In this document: piece after piece, positions 1-8,168 of the stretch | Numbering within the stretch: position 1 is the stretch's first letter | How the letters are laid out: every line of letters begins with the position of its first letter | Notes under the pieces: generated by a model | The model's database searches: none | What the model was told of the DNA's origin: nothing | What the model saw: the letters and a program-made list of their open reading frames with translations, nothing else | NCBI GenBank assembly: GCA_964527775.1 | Contig: CAZGQS010000001.1 | Coordinates: 62,001 to 126,000, forward strand | Direction of reading: 5' to 3' | Length of the DNA: 64,000 nt | Source: VMCP01 sp964527775 | Lineage (GTDB): Bacteria > Bacteroidota > Bacteroidia > NS11-12g > UBA955 | Program-made: the position numbers and the translations under genes

Positions 1-558
1 GTAACTTTATCTATTGCTTCTGGAAAAGGTAATGCTACTTCATTCATCCGCAAAATGCAATCATTGTTGTCAAATAATGACATTGATGGTGCAATCAAAG
101 CGTGTGACGTACAAAAAGGATCATTGGCAAACGTGGTAAAAAGCGGTTTGACTCGTTATTCAGTAGTTAAATCAAAAGATAGCTTGTCTCGCGACGAGAA
201 AAAAGCGGCTATCGAAAAGGAACTAGAAGAAGCTACAAGCTTAGAACTTCCTATGTTGAGTCGTAACTTGGTCATCATTTCTACTTGTTCTTCAATTGGG
301 GTATTGGTAGGTTTGATTGGAACGGTATTGGGTATGATTCGTGCGTTCGCAGCGTTAGCGAATGCAGGTGCACCTGACACTGCTGCCTTGGCAACAGGTA
401 TCTCTGAGGCATTGGTAAATACTGCATTCGGTATCATTGCATCTACTTTAGCGATCATTGCGTATAACTATTTCTCTAACCGTATTGATGGTATGACCCA
501 TTCTATGGATGAGGCTGGTTATTCAATTGTTTCTAATTTCCAAGCTAACCACGGGTAA
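1..558 (+). CDS. exbB: MotA/TolQ/ExbB proton channel family protein (5' end outside window)
   Basis: Inner-membrane proton channel subunit that, with ExbD, energises TonB-dependent outer-membrane transport. The reading frame is open from base 1, so the N-terminus lies outside the window; the first internal Met is at base 55. Visible are the cytoplasmic segment and two long hydrophobic helices (NLVIISTCSSIGVLVGLIG, then ALVNTAFGIIASTLAIIAY) with the Gly/Thr-rich GTVLGMI and NTAFG stretches expected of the MotA/TolQ/ExbB channel family. It is followed on the same strand by two exbD genes and a tonB gene, the usual Bacteroidota set. Family assignment is firm; only the 5' end is missing. Confidence 0.93.
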   Translation, partial: VTLSIASGKGNATSFIRKMQSLLSNNDIDGAIKACDVQKGSLANVVKSGLTRYSVVKSKDSLSRDEKKAAIEKELEEATSLELPMLSRNLVIISTCSSIGVLVGLIGTVLGMIRAFAALANAGAPDTAALATGISEALVNTAFGIIASTLAIIAYNYFSNRIDGMTHSMDEAGYSIVSNFQANHG

Positions 559-612
559 TCCATTTACCTTTTTAGCCTTTACAGTATTAAGTACCATTAA
601 TAAAAAAACAGA

Positions 613-1290
613 ATGCCTAAAGTAAAAATGCCTAGATCAGCTCCGTCGTTGGATATGACTCCAATGGTGGACTTGGCGTTTCTTTTGGTGACATTCTTCA
701 TTTTGACCTCAAGTTTCCGTGCTCCTGAGCCCGTGATTCTTGATCCTCCAGCATCAACCACCGAAATCCAAATTCCAAAACAGGTTTTCTTGGTAATGAT
801 TGATGAAGAGGGACGTGTATATGTGGACATCACAAATGCCGCGGTTAAATCTAAAGTTCTCAAACAAATTATGTCTGAATTCAAGGTTCAAGGAATGAGC
901 GAAGAAGACATTAATAATTTTGGTGGAGTAGGACCCGTAGGGTTGCGTGCAGCCGAGATTCCAGCCTTCATGGCCTTGGAGTCTAGCGACAGACCCAACT
1001 ACGAACAAAAAGGTATTCCCTATGACACCGCTGAGAGCAAGATCAAAACTTGTGAATTGTACTATTGGGCCTATTTAACAAAATTTGAAGCCCACAACGA
1101 TTACAAGCAGCGTGAAGAAGAAGCCAAATTGAAAAATATGGAGTTTGATAAATCAAATTACATTCAGTTTGCCATTAAAGCAGCTAGCAACGCGAAATAC
1201 GATAAAATCAATCAAGTGATTCAAGTGTTCCGTGAAGCTAAAGTGAAACAGTTCCAAATGATAACCGGTCTAGAAAGCGCACCTAACTAA
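613..1290 (+). CDS. exbD: ExbD/TolR biopolymer transporter, first copy (long form)
   Basis: Periplasmic partner of ExbB in proton-motive energisation of TonB. The N-terminus has the family signature SLDMTPMVDLAFLLVTFF, whose Asp in MVDLAF is the conserved protonatable membrane residue; one transmembrane helix is followed by a periplasmic domain. At 225 residues it is clearly longer than a typical ExbD of about 140: the C-terminal half is charged, Lys/Glu-rich and probably helical. It lies 54 bases after exbB and 11 bases before a second exbD, so the four genes look like one operon. The longer form is common in Bacteroidota as far as I know the family; the role of the extension is not visible. 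Confidence 0.92.
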   Translation: MPKVKMPRSAPSLDMTPMVDLAFLLVTFFILTSSFRAPEPVILDPPASTTEIQIPKQVFLVMIDEEGRVYVDITNAAVKSKVLKQIMSEFKVQGMSEEDINNFGGVGPVGLRAAEIPAFMALESSDRPNYEQKGIPYDTAESKIKTCELYYWAYLTKFEAHNDYKQREEEAKLKNMEFDKSNYIQFAIKAASNAKYDKINQVIQVFREAKVKQFQMITGLESAPN

Positions 1291-1301
1291 TAGAATAAGA
1301 T

Positions 1302-1931
1302 ATGGCAGAAATAATTCAGCAGAGTTCGGGCGGTGATGGTAAAAAAAGAGCCAAAAAACTGAGTACCAGAGTCGATATGACTCCTATGGTTGACTTGGCT
1401 TTCTTACTTTTAACCTTCTTCGTTTTGACTTCAACCTTTTCTAAGCCCAAGGTGTTGCGCATGATCTTTCCAGAAAAACTCGATAAGAACAATCCGCAAG
1501 TAAAACAACCCGAAGTTAAAAATGGTCTAACCCTTTTGTTGACCAAAGACAATCGTTTGTTCTACTACAATGGTGCATTAAAAGCTGATAATCCTCCTAC
1601 AGAAATCAGCTACACCAAAGACGGACTTCGAAGAATTTTGGTTGAAAGAAATGCTCCCTTGATCAAGCAATTAAAGGAACTTCAAAACAAATTAGCAAAA
1701 GTGGCTGCTGCAGACACCGCCGCTAAAAATAAAATTGAACTCGAAGCTAAAGCAGCTCAACAACAATCTTCCTTGGTTATCCTAGTGAAACCTGACAAAG
1801 ACGCAACCTACGAAAATGTCATTGACATCGTAGACGAGTTTCTGATTACTCAAGTTGCAAAATACTTTGTGGTTGACACTGGTTTTGATCCATTGGAAAG
1901 AAAATTGGTGGACGAAAAATTAAAGCAATAA
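1302..1931 (+). CDS. exbD: ExbD/TolR biopolymer transporter, second copy
   Basis: Second ExbD-type subunit. The N-terminus repeats the signature RVDMTPMVDLAFLLLTFF with the same conserved membrane Asp, preceded by a Lys-rich cytoplasmic stretch. The 209-residue protein has an Ala/Lys-rich, coiled-coil-like insertion around residues 125-150 before a final ExbD-like segment containing VILVKPDKDATYENVIDIVD. It lies between the first exbD and tonB with 11- and 2-base gaps. The two ExbD proteins diverge strongly outside the N-terminal signature, so they probably form a heteromeric periplasmic unit rather than being a recent duplication; that is inference. Confidence 0.92.
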   Translation: MAEIIQQSSGGDGKKRAKKLSTRVDMTPMVDLAFLLLTFFVLTSTFSKPKVLRMIFPEKLDKNNPQVKQPEVKNGLTLLLTKDNRLFYYNGALKADNPPTEISYTKDGLRRILVERNAPLIKQLKELQNKLAKVAAADTAAKNKIELEAKAAQQQSSLVILVKPDKDATYENVIDIVDEFLITQVAKYFVVDTGFDPLERKLVDEKLKQ

Positions 1932-1933
1932 TT

Positions 1934-2764
1934 ATGGAAGAGAACGGACTCATGAAACAATTTAACCGTTGGGATTTGCCCGAGGCAGATTCTCGATTGG
2001 AATTGGTCTTTCAAGACCGATTCAAAGATTACGGTGCGTATCAGGTAAGAAAACTCTTCCGTAGGTCTCAAGCATTAGCAACCGTTGTAACCGTTGTGTT
2101 CGTGGTTTTTATTGCCTTGATTCCACGCATCCTAGATTCTCTCTCAAAAGAGCCTGAAGTTAAAAAGAAGCCCAAATTTGCGGTATCTCTTGAAGACATC
2201 AAAGCCCCTGATGAAGAGAAAGAAGAAAAACCAAAGGAACCACCAAAATTGAAAGAGCCAGAACCCGTAGCGACTCAAGCCTACGTGGCTCCTAGAATTA
2301 ATCCAGATGCCGAAACCGACGATATCATCAATCCTCCAGATGTTGTAACCAATACTGGGGTAAAAAATATCGAAGGTCAAACAGACCCAACAGCTCCTGA
2401 TTTAGGTGGGGATGAAGGTCCTACAGGCGGTGGAGGTGATGAAGGTCCTGTGGCAGATGTTCAAGTAAAAGCATCTTTCCCTGGTGGAGAAGCGGCTTTC
2501 AGAGAATATGTAGGTTCTACTTTCCAATATCCAGTTCGTTGTCAAGACGAGGGCATCAACGGTTCGGTAGTGCTTCGATTCATTGTGGATCAGTCAGGAC
2601 GTGTTTCCAAGGTTTCAGCTATTGAAGAAACCAAGAGTTGTCCTGAATTTACCGAAGAAGCCATTCGCGTATTGAAAAAATCACCGCGTTGGATTCCAGG
2701 TCAGAACAAAGGAAGATTCGTAATTTCTTGGAGAGAAATCCCCATTAAGTTGACCATCGAATAA
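1934..2764 (+). CDS. tonB: TonB family energy transducer
   Basis: Transduces inner-membrane energy to outer-membrane receptors such as the one at 15596-17890. The 276-residue protein has a cytoplasmic N-terminus, one transmembrane helix at about residues 48-67 (TVVTVVFVVFIALIP), a Pro/Glu/Lys-rich periplasmic spacer (EKEEKPKEPPKLKEPEPV), a Gly/Asp-rich linker and a C-terminal TonB domain starting near FPGGEAAFREYV and including GSVVLRFIVDQSGRVSKV. A second Met at residue 7 is an alternative start. It is the last gene of the exbB-exbD-exbD-tonB operon, two bases after exbD and directly before a strong hairpin terminator. Confidence 0.93.
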   Translation: MEENGLMKQFNRWDLPEADSRLELVFQDRFKDYGAYQVRKLFRRSQALATVVTVVFVVFIALIPRILDSLSKEPEVKKKPKFAVSLEDIKAPDEEKEEKPKEPPKLKEPEPVATQAYVAPRINPDAETDDIINPPDVVTNTGVKNIEGQTDPTAPDLGGDEGPTGGGGDEGPVADVQVKASFPGGEAAFREYVGSTFQYPVRCQDEGINGSVVLRFIVDQSGRVSKVSAIEETKSCPEFTEEAIRVLKKSPRWIPGQNKGRFVISWREIPIKLTIE

Positions 2765-2784
2765 TTAACATTCTTCGAACTTTC

Positions 2785-2818
2785 AAGAGGCTGTCCCTAA
2801 AAGACAGCCTCTTTTTTT
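2785..2818 (+). terminator. Rho-independent terminator after tonB
   Basis: An 11-bp perfect stem (AAGAGGCTGTC pairing with GACAGCCTCTT) with a short A-rich loop is followed by a T run. It lies 20 bases after the tonB stop codon and closes the exbBDD-tonB operon. Confidence 0.9.
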
Positions 2819-2857
2819 GTGTCAAACTAATGCCTATTGCTTAATATTGCTGCTCCA

Positions 2858-4351
2858 ATGTCGCCCAGCGCTCTTCTGAAAATAGAAAACCTAATCATTG
2901 AGACTCACAATCCATCCAAAAGATTGTTGGAACTCAAAAATCTTCAATTGTTTGCTGGTGAAATTCATGCGGTAATTGGTGAGAGCGGCAGCGGAAAATC
3001 ATTGCTTCTGAAAACGATTCTGGGACTATTACCCCAGGGTTTGTTGGCGCAAGGAGAGTGCATTCTCAAAAATGAGTCACTTCAAGATGCAAATTGGCTC
3101 GAAATTCGAGGCAAACACATTGGAATGGTCTTTCAAGAGCCTATGTCGGCGTTGAATCCTCAAATGACCTGTTTGGCCCAACTCAAGGAATCGTGGCAAA
3201 TTCATGCCCCATCCTCAGAAAAAAACTCACTGGATACCATATATGCTCGATTGGAGGCTGTGGGATTGGGATTTCTGAAAGATCGATTATCGAGAACCTA
3301 TCCTCATGAGTTATCGGGAGGGCAAAGGCAGAGGTTGATGATTGCCATGGCAACTTTGCACAAGCCGGAGCTCATTTTAGCAGATGAACCAACTACAGCA
3401 TTGGACTTTTTCTCGAGGGAAGCGGTGATGCGTGACCTGATTAAAATTGCCAACGACATGGGCAGTGCGGTTTTATGGGTGTCGCACGAGTTGGATTTGG
3501 TGCGAAAATTTGCTCATCGCATCACGGTTATGAAGCGGGGAGAAGTACTTCAACAGGGGGAGATCAAGGAGGTTTTTGAACATCCGGTACCTTATTTGGA
3601 GGAGCTAGTTAGAGCAAATCCTAAAGAGAAAATAGAGAAAGTCTCAGAGGGTTCAGTGTATTTGGAAGTAAAAAATCTCAAGAAATCATATTTAACATCG
3701 GGTAAAAACACCAAAGCGAGGGTTTTGGCTCTCGATGGATTTTCAGTTTCGTTATCACCCAAACAAACGTTGGCGATCATTGGAACCAGTGGTTCTGGGA
3801 AATCTACTTTTGCAAAATTGTTGGTTGGCCTAGAAAAACCCGATTCTGGCGAGGTTTGGCTCAATGGTGAACCTTTGAAACTACAACCTCCCACAGGAGT
3901 GCAGATGGTCTTTCAAGATCCCTTGGCTTCCTTGAATCTAAGGCAATCGGCCAAACAAGCGCTTGTGGAAATACTCAAGTTCAAGCATCCCCAGAAACAA
4001 AAAGAAGTGTGGGAAGAACAGGCAATAGAATTGCTTCGAAAGGTAGGGTTTGACGACCGATTGATTGAAGCGAGGCCTCGACAAATGAGCGGTGGACAAA
4101 GGCAACGACTGTGTATTGCTAAAGCATTGGCAACGGAGCCAAAGGTGCTTATTTTAGATGAAGCGGTAGCGGCTTTAGATCCCTTGATTCAAAAACAGAT
4201 TCTGGATTTGTTGAAAGAAATTCAGGAAACCGATGGGTTGATTTATTTGTTCATCACTCACAATTTAGATGTAGCTAGATCATTGGCTGATGTGAGCATA
4301 TATTTAAATGAAGGGAAGATGGCCGAAATTCCTGAAAGTTGGTCAGTTTAG
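2858..4351 (+). CDS. ABC transporter ATP-binding protein with two ATPase domains (peptide/nickel-type, YejF/DppD-DppF-like)
   Basis: A fused pair of ATP-binding domains of the oligopeptide/dipeptide importer family, about 497 residues. Domain 1 has Walker A GESGSGKS, signature LSGGQRQR and Walker B LILADEPTTALD. Domain 2 has Walker A GTSGSGKS, signature MSGGQRQR and a Walker B read as LILDEAVAALDP. Each ATPase half resembles DppD or DppF, and such fusions are known as YejF-like proteins. No permease or substrate-binding protein lies nearby, so the partners must be elsewhere. The frame is open from a TTG at 2837, but the ATG at 2858 fits the family N-terminus better. The substrate cannot be told from sequence. 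Confidence 0.88.
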   Translation: MSPSALLKIENLIIETHNPSKRLLELKNLQLFAGEIHAVIGESGSGKSLLLKTILGLLPQGLLAQGECILKNESLQDANWLEIRGKHIGMVFQEPMSALNPQMTCLAQLKESWQIHAPSSEKNSLDTIYARLEAVGLGFLKDRLSRTYPHELSGGQRQRLMIAMATLHKPELILADEPTTALDFFSREAVMRDLIKIANDMGSAVLWVSHELDLVRKFAHRITVMKRGEVLQQGEIKEVFEHPVPYLEELVRANPKEKIEKVSEGSVYLEVKNLKKSYLTSGKNTKARVLALDGFSVSLSPKQTLAIIGTSGSGKSTFAKLLVGLEKPDSGEVWLNGEPLKLQPPTGVQMVFQDPLASLNLRQSAKQALVEILKFKHPQKQKEVWEEQAIELLRKVGFDDRLIEARPRQMSGGQRQRLCIAKALATEPKVLILDEAVAALDPLIQKQILDLLKEIQETDGLIYLFITHNLDVARSLADVSIYLNEGKMAEIPESWSV

Positions 4352-4401
4352 ACACTCCCAAACTTGTGGATATTGGTAAAATATCTAAGGAGTTCATTCG
4401 T

Positions 4402-4409
4402 TAAATTTG
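4402..4409 (+). promoter_or_regulatory. Bacteroidota -7 element TAAATTTG three bases from the LysM gene start
   Basis: TAAATTTG matches the Bacteroidota -7 consensus TAnnTTTG. It ends three bases before the ATG at 4413, so transcription would start at or just inside the start codon (leaderless mRNA). This is inferred from position only. Confidence 0.5.
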
Positions 4410-4412
4410 ATC

Positions 4413-5309
4413 ATGCGTTTGATTTTAGTTTCACTGTTTCTATGGGCGTCAAGCCTGTCGGCTCAAAAAATTCAAGATACTTTAAGACTTCCCGCTGTTC
4501 ACACGGTTGAAAAGGGCGAGACGTTGTTTAAGATTTCGCAAAAGTACTCTATGAACATTTCTGAACTCCGTGAATTGAATCCCGGGGTTGACATTCTTCA
4601 GCCAGGGATGAAATTGAAAGTAAAAGGCAAATGGTTGATCAATCCACAAACTACGCCCGTCTATGAAGGTAGGAATGTGATTTTGCATGAAATCAAAAAA
4701 GGTGAAACTCTGTACGGATTATCCAAACAATATAATACATCCATTGAAGATTTAAAGAAGATCAACGGAGTTCAAGAGTTCAATTTACAGCCAGGAGGTT
4801 ATCTAAAGGTCTTGGGAACAGCCGTTTCGGAAGCAACACAGAACGTTGCAGATCAGGTAAAACCCATTGATGCATCAAAGGTAAAAATAGATACATCGGC
4901 AAAAATCAATCCTGCCCCAGCTCCAGTCCCCGTGACGGCCCCTGTGACGGCCCCCGTCAAAGAAAAAGAAGATCGCAAAGGCGGAATTATTGAAGCGGGA
5001 AGTGCAGCCAAGAAAGGCAAATACAACTTATCTAAAGAGAAAATTACGGTATGGAATACTTCCATCGAGGAAGGCAACAACACCGAAAGGGCATCAATCT
5101 GGATGGAAGGAATAGCCAAAAATCAGGTAGTTGCCATTGTTAATCCTGACAATAACACCGTTGTTTATGCCATCAATCAGGGTAAACCCAAATCCAACAA
5201 AAATCCCAAGTCGGCCGTTATTTCTCCTTATTTAGCAGAGAAACTGGGATTTGGAAACAGCAAAATGGCTTCAGTATACGTTCAGTATGCAATTCCTGAA
5301 AAGCTCTAA
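4413..5309 (+). CDS. Secreted protein with two LysM domains
   Basis: Probable exported peptidoglycan-binding protein of 298 residues. From the ATG at 4413 (a TTG two codons upstream is also open) it begins with a signal peptide ending near SSLSAQ. Two LysM repeats follow (HTVEKGETLFKISQKY at about residues 30-75 and HEIKKGETLYGLSKQY at about 90-135), then an Ala/Pro/Val-rich linker with a short direct repeat, then a C-terminal domain of about 110 residues that I do not recognise. LysM domains bind N-acetylglucosamine-containing glycans such as peptidoglycan. The last 23 bases overlap the next gene, so the two are probably translated together. A catalytic function is not evident. Confidence 0.82.
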   Translation: MRLILVSLFLWASSLSAQKIQDTLRLPAVHTVEKGETLFKISQKYSMNISELRELNPGVDILQPGMKLKVKGKWLINPQTTPVYEGRNVILHEIKKGETLYGLSKQYNTSIEDLKKINGVQEFNLQPGGYLKVLGTAVSEATQNVADQVKPIDASKVKIDTSAKINPAPAPVPVTAPVTAPVKEKEDRKGGIIEAGSAAKKGKYNLSKEKITVWNTSIEEGNNTERASIWMEGIAKNQVVAIVNPDNNTVVYAINQGKPKSNKNPKSAVISPYLAEKLGFGNSKMASVYVQYAIPEKL

Positions 5310-6492
5310 TTCGGCAGCCATTTGCTTGGCATTAGCCTTGGGATGCGTGCATTTCTCACCGGCTTTAGCCTCTATTTTCACGGGCATTTCAGCGTTGATG
5401 TGCATTTATATATCGAAGAATCAGTTTCCTTGGAAGAGCACGGCTTTAATTTTTAGCGCCTTTTTATTTATACTTTTCGTCAATTTTAAACACTCGGGTT
5501 TCGAAGTATTCGATTTCAATAGAATTGTAATCTATGCTCCCTTGCTGTTTGTGCCAGTATGCTTTAGTGTGTTTAAAACATTAAAAATCAATAAATTATT
5601 GGTTTTTTTGGTGACGTTGCCACCATTGTGGATTGTCATTGCATCGGTAATGAATTATTTCAATCACTACGAATTCTTATCGCAAATGGTTTTAGAATCT
5701 AAGCCTTTGCCCTTGTTTTCATCAGTGTACCACATAGAATTTAGCTTTATTTTAACCTCTGTTTTGTTGTTTCTGGGGATGTTTTTATGGCGAAATATTC
5801 GAGAATGGCGGTCCCATTACGAGGTTTTAGCCATCTTTATTTTGCTCTTTCTGGGTATGCATATATTGAGTGCTCGAACCGGACTATTGTCGTTTTGGAT
5901 GTCGGTTGGGGTTTGGGCGTTTTTCGAGGGACATAAATACATTAAAGAACATTGGAAAATGGCTTCATTGAGCATTTTGGCATTGATTGTATTTGTTTTG
6001 TTTACACCTAGCATCAAAAACAGAATTGTCAACACTACAGAAGATTTAAAGGCCGTAATCAATGGGGGAGATTTGAACCACAAGAGCTTTGGACAACGAT
6101 GGGAGGCTTGGAGGGCGAGCATGGCCATCATTGAAAACCATGTGGTTTGGGGTGTTGGAAGTGAAAATAAAGAAGAAGCTTTGAGGCAAGGACACCAAAT
6201 CGTGGGTTCAGAGGTTGATCTGGAAAATCAAGTTCAACCTCACAATCAGTGGATACAATGGGTATTGGAATGGGGTATGGCGTTCTTGGTGTTTCCGCAA
6301 CTGTTGTTGATTTGGGGTTTAAGAACTCAAAAGTCAATCATGGTTTATATGAGTTTTATGGCTATTTTCGCAGCGACACAATTTGAAAGCTTGTTGGAAC
6401 GTCAGTCGGGAGTGTTAGCAGTACTCTTTCTATTGGCAGTTTCGGGAATTCAATTCTCGAAAAAAGTGAAACTTTCTGAAAATAGTCAATGA
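5287..6492 (+). CDS. O-antigen ligase / Wzy-type polytopic membrane protein
   Basis: A 401-residue integral membrane protein with about ten hydrophobic segments and one large polar loop in the C-terminal half (residues about 265-330) containing KSFGQRWEAWRASMAIIENH. This layout, with Arg/Glu and His-rich residues in a large periplasmic loop, is that of the O-antigen ligase/polymerase (Wzy_C) family, which joins or polymerises lipid-linked glycans. The reading frame is open from a TTG at 5251, but the ATG at 5287 starts directly before the first membrane segment. It overlaps the end of the LysM gene by 23 bases. No other polysaccharide genes are adjacent, so the acceptor is unknown. Confidence 0.75.
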   Translation: MQFLKSSNSAAICLALALGCVHFSPALASIFTGISALMCIYISKNQFPWKSTALIFSAFLFILFVNFKHSGFEVFDFNRIVIYAPLLFVPVCFSVFKTLKINKLLVFLVTLPPLWIVIASVMNYFNHYEFLSQMVLESKPLPLFSSVYHIEFSFILTSVLLFLGMFLWRNIREWRSHYEVLAIFILLFLGMHILSARTGLLSFWMSVGVWAFFEGHKYIKEHWKMASLSILALIVFVLFTPSIKNRIVNTTEDLKAVINGGDLNHKSFGQRWEAWRASMAIIENHVVWGVGSENKEEALRQGHQIVGSEVDLENQVQPHNQWIQWVLEWGMAFLVFPQLLLIWGLRTQKSIMVYMSFMAIFAATQFESLLERQSGVLAVLFLLAVSGIQFSKKVKLSENSQ

Positions 6493-6496
6493 TATA

Positions 6497-6527
6497 TTTG
6501 TTAAATCGAATTAATTTCCTATATTTG
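6497..6527 (+). promoter_or_regulatory. Promoter of the rpmB-rpmG-ftsY-rimO operon
   Basis: A TTTG (6497-6500) is followed after 19 bases by TATATTTG (6520-6527). This matches the Bacteroidota housekeeping promoter TTTG-N19/21-TAnnTTTG. The -7 element ends 14 bases before the rpmB start, so the leader is very short. Confidence 0.75.
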
Positions 6528-6541
6528 CAACCCCAAAAACT

Positions 6542-6775
6542 ATGTCTAGAGTTTGTGATCTAACCGGTAAAAAGGCTTTAAAAGGTAATCGTGTTTCGCA
6601 CTCGAATAAGAAAACTAAGCGCAGATTCTACCCGAATTTGCAGACCAAAAAATTCTTTATCGAGGAGACCGGTGAGTGGATTACGTTGAAGGTGTCTACT
6701 CAAACCATTAAGACCATTGATAAAAAGGGCATGGCTGCCTGTTTGAACAATTTATTTAAGAAAGGAAAAATCTAA
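6542..6775 (+). CDS. rpmB: 50S ribosomal protein L28
   Basis: Large-subunit ribosomal protein of 77 residues. The N-terminus MSRVCDLTGKKALKGNRVSHS and the KTKRRFYPNLQ motif are diagnostic of L28. It carries only one of the Cys residues of zinc-binding L28 forms. It is first in an operon with rpmG two bases downstream and has a clear promoter just upstream. Length and sequence fit the bacterial family closely. Confidence 0.97.
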   Translation: MSRVCDLTGKKALKGNRVSHSNKKTKRRFYPNLQTKKFFIEETGEWITLKVSTQTIKTIDKKGMAACLNNLFKKGKI

Positions 6776-6777
6776 TC

Positions 6778-6960
6778 ATGGCGAAGAAAGGCAACCGCGT
6801 TCAAGTAATATTAGAGTGCACCGAGCAAAAAGGCAGTGGTGTAGCTGGTATGAGTCGTTATATCACGACCAAAAATAAGAAAAACACGCCCGAAAGAATT
6901 GAATTGAAAAAATACAATCCTTACATGCGTAAAGTAACCGTTCATAAAGAGATTAAATAA
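6778..6960 (+). CDS. rpmG: 50S ribosomal protein L33
   Basis: Large-subunit ribosomal protein of 60 residues with the L33 landmarks MSRYITTKNKKNTPERIELKKYNP and a basic C-terminus. The CxxC pairs of the zinc-binding form are absent, apart from one Cys near the N-terminus, so this is a zinc-independent L33. It starts two bases after rpmB, and its stop codon overlaps the start of the next small gene (TAATG). Confidence 0.97.
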   Translation: MAKKGNRVQVILECTEQKGSGVAGMSRYITTKNKKNTPERIELKKYNPYMRKVTVHKEIK

Positions 6961-7115
6961 TGGCTAAAAAAGTAGTTGCAACCCTGAAAAAAGAAGGTGG
7001 TGTTGAGATGGTTAAAGTTATCCGCACTATCAAATCACCTAAGTCTGGTGCTTATACCTTCAAAGAAGAAATCGTAACCGCTGAACGTGTTAAAGACGTT
7101 CTAGCTAAAGGTTAA
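6960..7115 (+). CDS. Small DUF4295 family protein, ribosomal-operon neighbour
   Basis: A 51-residue basic protein (MAKKVVATLKKEGG at the start, KDVLAKG at the end). The ATG shares its A with the rpmG stop codon (TAATG), so translation is coupled. A small protein of this kind (DUF4295) sits between rpmG and ftsY in many Bacteroidota; its function is not established, and a ribosome-associated role is inferred from its position only. A terminator hairpin follows 20 bases later. Confidence 0.9.
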   Translation: MAKKVVATLKKEGGVEMVKVIRTIKSPKSGAYTFKEEIVTAERVKDVLAKG

Positions 7116-7135
7116 TTCTGAATAAAGATTTTTGG

Positions 7136-7161
7136 AAAAGCCCCGAATAGGGGCTTTTTTT
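7136..7161 (+). terminator. Hairpin terminator after DUF4295 gene
   Basis: AAAAGCCCC and GGGGCTTTT form a 9-bp stem around a GAATA loop, followed by T residues. It lies between the ribosomal protein genes and ftsY. It probably reduces read-through into ftsY, which starts 27 bases later. Confidence 0.85.
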
Positions 7162-7188
7162 GTATATTCATATTCCATTTCAGTCAAC

Positions 7189-8160
7189 ATGTTCAATTGG
7201 TTCAAGAAAAAATCCGCCGATCCCACTCCCGAAAGTCAAAAAACCAGAGAAGCCCTCGCTCCAACGAGAACCGGCTTCTTGTCTAAATTGGGCATATTGC
7301 TATCGGGGAAAAGCAAGATTGACGCTGATTTGCTCGATGAACTAGAAGAAGCACTTTTGACTTCTGATGTAGGTGTTGATACCACCATGGCCATTGTTGA
7401 TGCCGTAAAAGCGCGAGCAAAAAACCAAGGCTTCGATGCCCCAGATGATCTTAACGCTTGGCTGGCAGAAATTACCGATACCCTCATGCCCAATATTGGA
7501 GATCATTTAGCCAAAGATTTTCAATTGCAAAACCTCCAAACGAAAATGCCCTATGTGGTGCTAGTGGTGGGAATCAATGGGGTTGGTAAAACAACCACCA
7601 TCGGAAAAATGGCCCATAGATATGCTGCCGAAGGCAAAAAAGTAGTCTTGGGTGCAGCCGATACTTTTAGAGCTGCTGCTGTTGATCAGTTAAATATTTG
7701 GAAAGATCGCGCTGGTGTTGAAATTGTTTCGCATGGAATGAATACAGATCCCGCTGCGGTTGCTTTTGATACCATCAAACAAGGGGTAGAGCAAAATGCC
7801 GATGTGGTTATCATTGACACTGCCGGCAGATTACACAATAAAGTTGGACTCATGAACGAGCTCTCCAAAATAAAGAGAGTGATACAGAAATTCAGAGAAG
7901 ATGCTCCCCATGAAATTGTTTTGGTGATTGATGCAACTACCGGACAAAATGCCTTCGAACAAGCCCGCCAATTTACTCAAGCTACTCAGGTGAATGCTTT
8001 AGCAGTCACTAAATTAGATGGAACGGCTAAAGGCGGTGTGGTCATAGGTGTTAGCCATCAATTCAACATACCCGTAAAATATATAGGTATTGGAGAAAAG
8101 GCTCAAGATTTAAAACTGTTCGACAAAGAAACATTCATAGAGTCTATTTTTAGAGCATAA
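7189..8160 (+). CDS. ftsY: Signal recognition particle receptor FtsY
   Basis: GTPase docking partner of SRP for co-translational membrane targeting, 323 residues. The NG domain is complete: an N-terminal helical domain with LLTSDVGVDTTM, the P-loop GINGVGKTTTIGKMA, DTFRAAAVDQL, the DTAGRLHN G3 motif and TKLDGTAKGG. The acidic A-domain is very short, as is usual in Bacteroidota. The open frame runs upstream through the terminator to a TTG at 7132; the ATG at 7189 (MFNWFKKK) is the sensible start because the earlier part overlaps the hairpin. Confidence 0.96.
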   Translation: MFNWFKKKSADPTPESQKTREALAPTRTGFLSKLGILLSGKSKIDADLLDELEEALLTSDVGVDTTMAIVDAVKARAKNQGFDAPDDLNAWLAEITDTLMPNIGDHLAKDFQLQNLQTKMPYVVLVVGINGVGKTTTIGKMAHRYAAEGKKVVLGAADTFRAAAVDQLNIWKDRAGVEIVSHGMNTDPAAVAFDTIKQGVEQNADVVIIDTAGRLHNKVGLMNELSKIKRVIQKFREDAPHEIVLVIDATTGQNAFEQARQFTQATQVNALAVTKLDGTAKGGVVIGVSHQFNIPVKYIGIGEKAQDLKLFDKETFIESIFRA

Positions 8161-8168
8161 TACACATT

